From an uncultured beta proteobacterium (lineage in GTDB: Bacteria; Pseudomonadota; Gammaproteobacteria; Burkholderiales; Burkholderiaceae_C), in the NCBI GenBank assembly GCA_903834645.1, contig CAILKA010000213.1, forward strand, positions 1-5,194: DNA of 5,194 bases. The letters are read 5' to 3'. How positions within the stretch are numbered: the first letter of the stretch is position 1; every line of letters begins with the position of its first letter. Under the pieces are notes generated by a model that made no database searches, was not told the DNA's origin, and was given only the letters and a program-made list of their open reading frames with translations. This document shows positions 1-5,194 of the stretch, one piece after another. Position numbers and translations under genes: made by a program.

Positions 1-1716
1 CATCTTGCCCTTGGCGATGATCTTGTCCACCGCCTTGACGAAGGCTGAGCCGCCCACCGCCAGCGAACGGCTGCCGAAGGTGCCCATGCCGAAAGGCACG
101 CGCCCGGTGTCGCCGTGAACGATCTCCACGTTCTCCACCGGAATCCCGAGCTTGGCCGCCACCACCTGCGCAAAGGTCGTCTCGTGGCCCTGGCCGTGGC
201 TGTGCGAGCCGGTGAACACCGTGACAGTGCCCGTGGGATGCACGCGTACCTCGCCGGCCTCGAACAGGCCTGCGCGCGCACCGAGCGCGCCCGCGACGTT
301 GCTCGGCGCAATCCCGCAGGCCTCGATGTAGCAGCTGTAGCCGATGCCGCGCTTCCTGCCCCGCGCCTCGGAGGCCGCCTTGCGCGCCGGGTAGCCCTTC
401 ACGTCGGCCATCTCCATGGCGCGGTCGAGGTGCGCGGCGTAGTTGCCGGTGTCGTAGGTCAGGCCCACGGGCGTGGCGTACGGGAACTCGGTGATGAAGT
501 TGCGCCGGCGGATCTCGGCCGGGTCCATCCCCATGTCGCGCGCGGCCGTCTCGACGATGCGCTCCACCAGGTAGGTGGCCTCAGGCCGGCCCGCGCCGCG
601 GTAGGCGTCCACCGGTGCCGTGTTGGTGAAGACGGCCTTGACCTCGGCGTAGATGGCAGGCGTCTTGTACTGGCCCGCCAGCAGCGTGGCGTACAGGATC
701 GTCGGCACGCAGGAGGCGAAGGTGGAAAGGTAGGCCCCCATGTTGGCCACCGTGTTCACGCGCAGCGCCAAGAAGTTGCCCTGCGCGTCCATCGCGAGCT
801 CGGCCGTGCTGAGGTGGTCACGCCCGTGGGCGTCGTTCAGGAACGACTCGCTGCGCTCGGCCGTCCATTTGATGGGGCGGCCCACGCGCTTGCTCGCCCA
901 CACGAGCGCCGTCTCCTCGGCGTACAGGAAGATCTTCGAGCCGAAGCCGCCGCCCACGTCCGGGGCGATCACTCGCATCTTGCTCTCGGGGATGCCGAGC
1001 ACAAAGGCGCACATCAGCAACCGCTCGACGTGCGGGTTCTGGTTGGCCACGTACAGGGTGTAGCTGTCGTCGTGCCGGGTATAGGCGGCGTTGGCCGCGC
1101 GCGGCTCCATCGCGTTGGGGATGAGCCGGTTGTTGGCAAACGACAGCGTGCTGACCTTGTGCGCCTTCGAAAAGGCTGCCTCGACCGCAGCCTTGTCGCC
1201 ATGGCCCCAGTCGTAGCAGACGTTGTTCGTCACATCGTCGTGCACAGCCGAGCCAGCGGACTCGACACTGGCCAGGTCGATCACCGCGGGCAGCGCCTCG
1301 TAGTCGACGGCGATGAGCTCGGCCGCATCCTTGGCCTGCAGCGCGGTGTCGGCCACGACGAGGGCCACCGGGTCGCCCACGTGGCGCACCTTGCCCTGCG
1401 CCAGCACCGGGTGGCCGGGCTCCTTCATCGGGCTGCCATCCTTGCTGTGGATGAGCCAACCGCAGGGCAGGCCGCCGACCTTGGCCGCGGCGAGATCCTC
1501 GCCCGTGAAGATCGCGTGCACGCCCGGCGCCGCCTTGGCAGCGGCGAGATCGATGGAGCGGATGCGCGCGTGGGCGTGCGGGCTGCGCAGGAAGGCGGCG
1601 TAGGTCTGGCCCGGCAGCACCACGTCGTCGGTGTACTGGCCCGCGCCGGTGAGGAAGCGTGCGTCCTCGCGGCGCTGCATCGGCTTGCCGATGGGCGAAT
1701 TGGACATGTCGGTCAT
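1..1716 (-). CDS. Molybdenum hydroxylase large subunit, xanthine dehydrogenase/CoxL family, form II type (C-terminus cut by window edge)
   Basis: Molybdopterin-cytosine-dinucleotide-binding catalytic subunit of a three-subunit molybdenum hydroxylase, which oxidises its substrate by hydroxylation with water and passes electrons to the [2Fe-2S] subunit and then to a FAD subunit. Seen: an N-terminal aldehyde-oxidase/xanthine-dehydrogenase a/b hammerhead region (GKPMQRREDARFLTGAGQY near residues 10-28; SPHAHARI soon after), the cofactor loop GGGFGSK at residues 255-261, the active-site loop AYRGAGR at 371-377, and HGQGHE at 507-512, followed by GDTGRVPFGMGTFGSR. The start is ATG at 1716, preceded by AGGAG with 6 nt spacing; a second ATG at 1707 is less well placed. 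Only 572 residues are visible of a usual length near 770-800, so the C-terminal catalytic glutamate lies outside. AYRGAGR is the form II signature. Proven CO dehydrogenases have AYRCSFR with the Cu-binding cysteine, which is absent here. CO oxidation is therefore not supported; the substrate may be another aldehyde or heterocycle. It is probably co-transcribed with the small subunit 21 nt upstream. Confidence 0.93.
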   Translation of the reverse strand, partial: MTDMSNSPIGKPMQRREDARFLTGAGQYTDDVVLPGQTYAAFLRSPHAHARIRSIDLAAAKAAPGVHAIFTGEDLAAAKVGGLPCGWLIHSKDGSPMKEPGHPVLAQGKVRHVGDPVALVVADTALQAKDAAELIAVDYEALPAVIDLASVESAGSAVHDDVTNNVCYDWGHGDKAAVEAAFSKAHKVSTLSFANNRLIPNAMEPRAANAAYTRHDDSYTLYVANQNPHVERLLMCAFVLGIPESKMRVIAPDVGGGFGSKIFLYAEETALVWASKRVGRPIKWTAERSESFLNDAHGRDHLSTAELAMDAQGNFLALRVNTVANMGAYLSTFASCVPTILYATLLAGQYKTPAIYAEVKAVFTNTAPVDAYRGAGRPEATYLVERIVETAARDMGMDPAEIRRRNFITEFPYATPVGLTYDTGNYAAHLDRAMEMADVKGYPARKAASEARGRKRGIGYSCYIEACGIAPSNVAGALGARAGLFEAGEVRVHPTGTVTVFTGSHSHGQGHETTFAQVVAAKLGIPVENVEIVHGDTGRVPFGMGTFGSRSLAVGGSAFVKAVDKIIAKGKM

Positions 1717-1722
1717 GACGAT

Positions 1723-1727
1723 CTCCT
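1723..1727 (-). promoter_or_regulatory. Ribosome binding site of the molybdenum hydroxylase large subunit
   Basis: AGGAG read on the minus strand, 6 nt before the ATG at 1716, within the 21-nt gap after the small-subunit stop codon. It selects ATG 1716 over the in-frame ATG at 1707. Confidence 0.75.
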
Positions 1728-1737
1728 GTCGGTCGGA

Positions 1738-2217
1738 TCAGGCCGCCGCGCCAACCTTGCCGCTCTGGCAAAGCTGGATCGCGCGCACGATGTTGTGGTA
1801 GCCGGTGCAGCGGCAGATGTTGCCCTCCAGGCCCTCGCGGATCTCGTGCTCGCTGGCGCCGGGCTTGTCGGCGAGCAGCTGCACTGCCGACATCACCATG
1901 CCCGGCGTGCAGAAGCCGCATTGCAGGCCATGGCACTCGCGAAAGGCCGCCTGCATCGGGTGCAGCTCGCCGGCGGGGGCCAGGCCCTCGATGGTGGTGA
2001 TGTCCGCGCCCTGGGCCTGCACAGCCAGCATCGAGCAGGCCTTCACGGCCCGGCCGTTGAGGTGCACGGTGCACGCACCGCACTGGGCGGTGTCGCAGCC
2101 CACGTGCGTGCCCGTGAGCTGCAGCTGCTCACGGATCAGCTGCACGAGCAGCATCCGGGGATCGACGTTCACCGACACGGCGCGGCCGTTGACGGTGAGA
2201 GACAGGGAAACGCTCAC
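1738..2217 (-). CDS. 2x[2Fe-2S] small subunit of molybdenum hydroxylase (CoxS-like)
   Basis: Iron-sulfur electron-transfer subunit, 159 residues, the usual length for CoxS/XdhC-type small subunits. It relays electrons from the molybdenum centre to the FAD subunit. Seen: a plant-ferredoxin-like [2Fe-2S] site with Cys41, Cys46, Cys49 and Cys61 (GCDTAQCGAC core), and a C-terminal helical [2Fe-2S] domain with Cys100, Cys103, Cys135 and Cys137 (QCGFCTPG and NICRCTGY). All eight cluster ligands are present. The chosen start is GTG at 2217, with AAGGAG 6 nt upstream. Translation from it gives the typical opening beta strand (SVSLSLTVNGRAV). An in-frame ATG further upstream at 2280 would add 21 residues with no family resemblance and would place the strong AAGGAG inside the gene. 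An ATG at 2219 is out of frame and runs straight into TGA. The gene is followed after 21 nt by the large subunit, with which it presumably forms an operon. Confidence 0.95.
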   Translation of the reverse strand: MSVSLSLTVNGRAVSVNVDPRMLLVQLIREQLQLTGTHVGCDTAQCGACTVHLNGRAVKACSMLAVQAQGADITTIEGLAPAGELHPMQAAFRECHGLQCGFCTPGMVMSAVQLLADKPGASEHEIREGLEGNICRCTGYHNIVRAIQLCQSGKVGAAA

Positions 2218-2223
2218 ATGAGT

Positions 2224-2229
2224 CTCCTT
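2224..2229 (-). promoter_or_regulatory. Ribosome binding site of the [2Fe-2S] subunit
   Basis: AAGGAG read on the minus strand, 6 nt before GTG 2217 and 4 nt before the out-of-frame ATG at 2219. It decides for the 159-residue form of the small subunit over the longer open frame starting at 2280. Confidence 0.8.
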
Positions 2230-2266
2230 GGAGGCGATCGAATGACACCGCCGCCCCTGGCGGGCG

Positions 2267-2294
2267 CCGGCACCCGTCAATCTTCACGGGCCGG
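2267..2294 (-). repeat. Bulged hairpin in the leader upstream of the [2Fe-2S] subunit gene
   Basis: Arms CCGG-CA-CCCGT (2267-2277) and ACGGG-CCGG (2286-2294) pair over 9 bp with a 2-nt bulge and an 8-nt loop (2278-2285). The arms also overlap a near-palindrome at 2261-2276, so the two structures cannot form together. No U-tract follows in the minus direction, so this is not a classic intrinsic terminator. It could be a leader structure, a weak or Rho-assisted terminator, or chance in GC-rich DNA. Confidence 0.4.
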
Positions 2295-2310
2295 AGGGTG
2301 CTGACAGACG

Positions 2311-2349
2311 CGGGCTTACCCTGAGCAGTGTTGCGCCGGCGCAAGCCCG
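2311..2349 (-). terminator. Candidate hairpin just after the EgtB/SenA-like gene, possible terminator
   Basis: CGGGCTT (2311-2317) pairs with AAGCCCG (2343-2349), a 7-bp stem enclosing 25 nt. Part of that interval is the perfect 14-bp palindrome TTGCGCCGGCGCAA (2331-2344), which overlaps the stem and offers an alternative fold. The structure begins 6 nt past the stop codon of the EgtB/SenA-like gene, a usual terminator position, but has no following T-run on the minus strand. Function as a terminator is inference; the palindrome could equally be a dimeric-regulator site. Confidence 0.35.
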
Positions 2350-2354
2350 GGGCA

Positions 2355-3587
2355 TCAAGCGGAACAGGAGCGAAAGCCGCAGAAGAGCGCGTCGCGCGCG
2401 GGTTCGACGAAGACGCGTGCGCGCACATGCCGGTCGCGCGCCGGGGTCCACGACGATGCGCCGCGCAGCACGCGCAGGCCGCGTGCGGGGTCGGGCGCTC
2501 GAAAACCGGCGACCCGCAGCCCCGCGGCGGCTGGCCAGAGCCGGGCGCGTCCCGCCGCCCACTCCCGCACGTCGCCCCAGGTGAACCCGCGCGAGCCGGC
2601 GCTGGCTGCGGCCAGCTCCCACTCGACTTCGGTGGGCAGCCGCCGCCCCGCCCAGCAGCACCAGGCCTGCGCCTCGTGGAAGGCCACATGCGCAGCCGCC
2701 TGCGATGCATCCACCCGCACCAGCCGCCCGAAGCGCTCGAGCACGACGCCGCCGCGCCATTGCTCCACGCCCCGGGGCGCACGCCGGCCGGTGGCCTGCA
2801 GCCAGGCCCAGCCCTCCTGGCTCCACCAGCGCGAATCGTCGTAGCCGCCGTCCTCGGCGAAGGGCACGAATCGGGCCCAGCTCACGGCGTGCGGGTCGAT
2901 CTCGAACTCGGGCACGGACTCCTCCTGCCCGCCCCGTTCGTTGAGCGGCACGAGGCCGTGACTGCCAGGCGGGGTGCCGGCCTGGAAGCGGCGCCCCGGG
3001 ATCCACAGCCCCTCGCGCTCGGGCCGCCCCGGCGGCGGGGTGCCCAGACCCTCTTGCGGCGAAGGCGCGGCCACGCCCAGCCACTGCGCGGCAGCGGCCA
3101 GGCGCTCGCTCAGCTGATCCTCGTGGCGCAAGGCGAGCCGGAACACGTGCAGACCTTCGTCGGTGGGCTCGGCCGTCTCGAGCAACTCGAGCGTGGTCTC
3201 CAGCGTGCCGGCCAGGTAGCCGCGCAGCACCTCGGCCGAGGGCGGGAGCACGGATTCATCGGGCGAGGTCGGGGCGAACCACGCATCGGCCAGTGGCTCG
3301 ACCGAGGCGAGGCGCGGCGCGCAGGCCTCACCTGCCGCACCCCGCGCACGCTGCACGTGACGCGCCACCCAGTACTCCTGGAACCAGGCCGCGCGCCCGA
3401 CGGCGCGCCACGGCGCCGGCAGCTCCAGTGAGCCATCAGGCGGCTGCGCGTGCAACCGCGACTCGGACTCGAAGCGGCCCAGCCAGCGCAGCGTGCGGTT
3501 GCGAGCGTCCATCAGCGCCACCGACAGCCAGGCCGCGCCCGCGCTGCGCGCGGCCAGCGCGTCGTCGAGCCTGGGCGGCTCGCTCAC
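2355..3587 (-). CDS. EgtB/SenA-like SUMF1-domain protein with a degenerate iron site
   Basis: A 410-residue homologue of non-haem iron C-S/C-Se bond-forming sulfoxide/selenoxide synthases (EgtB; SenA, selenoneine synthase). N-terminal DinB-like half: DARNRTLRWL at 27-36, AAWFQEYWVARHVQR at 66-80, FRLALRHEDQ at 149-158. C-terminal FGE-sulfatase half: FAEDGGY at 243-249, WSQEGWAW at 255-262, AGRRLPTEVEWE at 313-324, WGD at 337-339, LRGASSW at 374-380, FCGFRSC at 402-408. Active EgtB-type enzymes hold Fe(II) with three histidines. Here the GH expected before the WFQEYW segment is GR (Arg65), and HExxH-like HEDMH is HEDQL (His155 kept, Leu159 in place of the second His). The SUMF1 half also lacks the stretch between WGD and NVWEW. 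The start is GTG 3587, overlapping the folE2 stop (GTGA), with no clear Shine-Dalgarno, suggesting translational coupling. Met26 is an alternative start but would remove the first helix. Family assignment is firm; catalysis is doubtful. Confidence 0.85.
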   Translation of the reverse strand: MSEPPRLDDALAARSAGAAWLSVALMDARNRTLRWLGRFESESRLHAQPPDGSLELPAPWRAVGRAAWFQEYWVARHVQRARGAAGEACAPRLASVEPLADAWFAPTSPDESVLPPSAEVLRGYLAGTLETTLELLETAEPTDEGLHVFRLALRHEDQLSERLAAAAQWLGVAAPSPQEGLGTPPPGRPEREGLWIPGRRFQAGTPPGSHGLVPLNERGGQEESVPEFEIDPHAVSWARFVPFAEDGGYDDSRWWSQEGWAWLQATGRRAPRGVEQWRGGVVLERFGRLVRVDASQAAAHVAFHEAQAWCCWAGRRLPTEVEWELAAASAGSRGFTWGDVREWAAGRARLWPAAAGLRVAGFRAPDPARGLRVLRGASSWTPARDRHVRARVFVEPARDALFCGFRSCSA

Positions 3588-4384
3588 ACGCGCTCGATGC
3601 GCGCGAAGGCAGAGTGGTTGTGGATGGACTCGAAGTTCTCGACGTCCACCACGTAGCGGCCCACGCGGCCGTCGGCCTCCAGCCGCAGGGCCACGTCGCG
3701 CACGAGGTCCTCGACGAACTTCGGGTTGTCGTAGGCGCGCTCGGTCACCCACTTCTCGTCGGGGCGCTTGAGCATCGGCCAGATCTCGCTGGAGGCGCTC
3801 TCCTCGGCAAAGCGCACGAGCTCGTGCCAGCCCAGCGCCTTCAGCGGCTGCACGCGCAGCGTGACGCACGAGCGCTGGTTGTGCGCGCCGTAGTCGGAGA
3901 TCTCCTTGGAGCACGGGCACAGGCTCTTGACCGGCACCGCCACCTCCATCCACAGCACCTGCGCGCCCGCGCGGGTCTCGACCACCCAGCGCCCCTGGTA
4001 GTCGAGCAGGCTCGACAGCCCCGACACCGGAGCGCGCTTGCGCACGAAGAACGTGAAGGCGGCCTCCATGCGGCCCTCGTGCGCGTCGAGCAGGGCGAGC
4101 ATGCGCTCGTGCTGAACGGCCAGGCTCGCGGCATCCAGCGGCTCGTCCAGCGCGGCGATGCCTTCGAGCCACGCCACGAAGCGCGACATGTGGGTGCCCT
4201 TGCGCTGGGCAGGCAGCGCGACGTCGAGCGTCCAGCTCGCAGCTGTCGACTGCGCCTCATCGCCCACCGCCACGCGCAGGGGGTAGCGCAGGTCCTTGAC
4301 GCCCACGCGCTGGATCGCCAGACGCCGTGCATCCGGCTCGCTTTGCGTGTCGGGGATGTGCAGGATGTCGGCAGGCTTGTTCAT
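3584..4384 (-). CDS. folE2: GTP cyclohydrolase IB (FolE2 type)
   Basis: Converts GTP to 7,8-dihydroneopterin triphosphate in the cytosol, the first step of folate synthesis and, in many bacteria, of queuosine/preQ0 synthesis. FolE2 is the enzyme type that can work with metals other than zinc. The 266-residue length is typical for the family. Seen: RVGVKDLRYPL at 26-36, KGTHMSRFV at 62-70, the metal-site segment PVKSLCPCSKEISDYGAHNQRS at 151-172 with Cys156/Cys158 and His168, and a C-terminal VENFESIHNHSAFA segment at 248-261. The start is ATG 4384, giving the usual MNKPADILHIPD-type opening; longer in-frame starts would run back into dxs. The sequence just before this ATG has no purine-rich ribosome binding site and instead reads CCTCCT at 4389-4394, so translation may depend on reinitiation after dxs, whose TAG is 26 nt upstream. 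The gene overlaps the downstream EgtB/SenA-like gene by 4 nt. No Zur-like operator is visible. Confidence 0.97.
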   Translation of the reverse strand: MNKPADILHIPDTQSEPDARRLAIQRVGVKDLRYPLRVAVGDEAQSTAASWTLDVALPAQRKGTHMSRFVAWLEGIAALDEPLDAASLAVQHERMLALLDAHEGRMEAAFTFFVRKRAPVSGLSSLLDYQGRWVVETRAGAQVLWMEVAVPVKSLCPCSKEISDYGAHNQRSCVTLRVQPLKALGWHELVRFAEESASSEIWPMLKRPDEKWVTERAYDNPKFVEDLVRDVALRLEADGRVGRYVVDVENFESIHNHSAFARIERV

Positions 4385-4410
4385 CGGCAGGAGGCTCGTG
4401 GATTCAGCCG

Positions 4411-5194
4411 CTAGCCGTTGACCGCGGGACGCACGAGCGCGAGCGTGCCGCCGAATCGCTCGAGCACCGAGCGCTCGATGCCAGCGGCATCCAGCCCGCA
4501 CAGCGCCAGGAGCTTGCCAGGGTCTCCGTGCTCGACGAAGCGATCGGGCAGGCCCAGCTGCAGCAGCGGCATGGTCAGCCCCGCCGCGGCCAGCGCCTCC
4601 CCCACGGCGCTGCCCGCGCCGCCCATCGTCGCGCCCTCCTCGATCGTGACGAAGGCCTCGTGCGTGCGGGCCAGCTCGAGCACGAGCTCCACATCCAGCG
4701 GCTTGACGAATTTCATGTCAGCCACCGTCGCGTCGAGCGTGTCGGCGGCGGCCAGCGCCGGATGCAGCAGCGTGCCGAAGGCGAGGATGGCCACGCGCGT
4801 ACCGCGCCGGCGCACCTCGCCGCGGCCCCACGCCAGCTCTTCGAGCGTCGAGGACACCGGCACACCCGCCCCTGCGCCCCGCGGGTAGCGCACGGCCACC
4901 GGGTGGTCCTGGCGAAAGGCGGTGGTGAGGGCCCGGCGGCATTGCTCCTCGTCGGAGGGTGCGATCAGGCTCAGGTTGGGGATGCAGCGGATGTAGGGGA
5001 TGTCGAAGGCGCCGCAGTGCGTGGCGCCATCGGCTCCGACGATGCCACCGCGATCGAGCGCAAAGACCACCGGCAGGTTCTGGATCGCCACGTCATGGAT
5101 GAGCTGGTCGTAGCCGCGCTGCAGGAAGGTGCTGTAGATAGCGACCACCGGCTTCAGGCCCTCGCAGGCCATGCCGGCGGCGAAGGTGACGGCA
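4411..5194 (-). CDS. dxs: 1-deoxy-D-xylulose-5-phosphate synthase, C-terminal part (N-terminus outside the window)
   Basis: Thiamine-diphosphate enzyme that condenses pyruvate with glyceraldehyde 3-phosphate to form DXP and CO2, entering the MEP isoprenoid pathway (and supplying thiamine and pyridoxal synthesis). The visible 260 residues of about 620-640 begin in the pyrimidine-binding transketolase domain at AVTFAAGMACEGLKPV; the catalytic Glu usually found just before this point is cut off. Then come YSTFLQRGYDQLIHDVA, the DRGGIVGADGATHCG loop (many homologues read DRAG), and APSDEEQCRRAL. The C-terminal transketolase domain follows, with KFVKPLD, TIEEGATMGGAGSAV and LGLPDRFVEHGD. The TAG stop lies at 4411-4413. 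It is the first gene seen of the minus-strand cluster, followed 26 nt later by folE2. Confidence 0.98.
   Translation of the reverse strand, partial: AVTFAAGMACEGLKPVVAIYSTFLQRGYDQLIHDVAIQNLPVVFALDRGGIVGADGATHCGAFDIPYIRCIPNLSLIAPSDEEQCRRALTTAFRQDHPVAVRYPRGAGAGVPVSSTLEELAWGRGEVRRRGTRVAILAFGTLLHPALAAADTLDATVADMKFVKPLDVELVLELARTHEAFVTIEEGATMGGAGSAVGEALAAAGLTMPLLQLGLPDRFVEHGDPGKLLALCGLDAAGIERSVLERFGGTLALVRPAVNG

Larger units (their letters stand above)
2218..2354 (-). other. Intergenic region between the dxs-folE2 cluster and the molybdenum hydroxylase genes
   Basis: A 137-nt gap with no gene. It must contain any terminator of the upstream cluster and any promoter of the hydroxylase genes. I see overlapping inverted repeats (listed separately) and the ribosome binding site of the small subunit. 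A TTGACG hexamer lies at 2275-2280 (minus), but no convincing -10 box stands 16-18 nt from it, so no promoter is called. No T-run follows any of the hairpins in the minus direction. Confidence 0.7.

Noticed and set aside
2218..2280. Longer [2Fe-2S] subunit starting at ATG 2280
   Set aside because: The extra 21 residues have no family match, and the strong AAGGAG at 2224-2229 is correctly spaced for GTG 2217.
2240..2280. Possible sigma-70 promoter starting from TTGACG (2275-2280, minus strand)
   Set aside because: No -10-like hexamer is found at 16-18 nt; the nearest AT-containing stretch (TGTCATTC) begins about 27 nt away and is a poor match.
115..2304. A 729-codon open frame on the plus strand
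   Set aside because: It is antisense to the molybdenum hydroxylase large and small subunits, is rich in Arg, Ala, His and Gly, has no recognisable domain, and is the expected shadow of high-GC3 genes read on the opposite strand.
2328..3431. A 367-codon open frame on the plus strand opposite the EgtB/SenA-like gene
   Set aside because: The protein is low-complexity Arg/Ala/Pro/Gly-rich with no motif, while the minus strand in the same span has clear family motifs.
3588..4172. Upstream extension of the EgtB/SenA-like frame to an ATG at 4172 (605 codons)
   Set aside because: The added 195 residues lie fully inside folE2 in another frame, are Arg/Gly/Ala-rich and match nothing. GTG 3587, overlapping the folE2 stop, gives a family-like N-terminus.
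3293..4414. A 373-codon open frame on the plus strand opposite folE2
   Set aside because: It is antisense to an unambiguous folE2. Its His/Arg/Leu-rich composition is typical of a complement-strand shadow.
4385..4501. N-terminal extension of folE2 to an ATG at 4501
   Set aside because: The extra residues overlap the dxs C-terminus and are basic filler. FolE2 proteins begin close to the MNKPADILHIPD segment.
1..5194. RNA genes, CRISPR arrays, insertion sequences or phage elements
   Set aside because: No repeat-spacer pattern, tRNA or rRNA-like segment, transposase motif or terminal inverted repeat was seen; nearly all of the window is accounted for by five minus-strand genes.

Overview
This GC-rich window (long runs of G/C, GC-biased third codon positions) reads as a betaproteobacterial chromosome segment, most likely Burkholderiales (Comamonadaceae/Rubrivivax-Leptothrix type). 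The taxonomic guess rests on protein flavour (dxs next to folE2, and a SenA-type EgtB homologue) and not on a marker gene. All five genes lie on the minus strand, so the window is read from right to left. No RNA gene, insertion sequence, CRISPR array or plus-strand gene is supported.

Right part (5194 to 2355) is a tight cluster of three genes: the C-terminal 260 residues of dxs (1-deoxy-D-xylulose-5-phosphate synthase, start of the MEP isoprenoid pathway), then after 26 nt the complete folE2 (GTP cyclohydrolase IB, first step of folate/pterin synthesis), then a GTGA stop/start overlap into a 410-residue EgtB/SenA-like protein with a DinB-like N-terminal half and an FGE-sulfatase (SUMF1) C-terminal half. 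This third protein keeps the family's overall signature. However, two of the three expected iron-binding histidines are replaced (Arg65 and Leu159), and its SUMF1 domain is shortened where the WGD and NVWEW elements normally stand apart. It looks like a pseudoenzyme or repurposed paralogue, and is the most interesting item here.

Middle (2354 to 2218) is a 137-nt gap with several overlapping inverted repeats. It separates the first cluster from a second transcription unit and must hold any terminator of the first and any promoter of the second.

Left part (2217 to 1) encodes two subunits of a molybdenum hydroxylase of the xanthine dehydrogenase/CO dehydrogenase family: a small 2x[2Fe-2S] subunit and, 21 nt later, the molybdopterin-binding large subunit, which runs off the window after 572 residues. 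The large subunit carries the AYRGAGR active-site loop of the so-called form II CoxL proteins and not the AYRCSFR loop of proven CO dehydrogenases, so the substrate is unknown. No FAD subunit lies upstream, which fits the S-L-M gene order typical of form II clusters, with the M gene expected beyond position 1.
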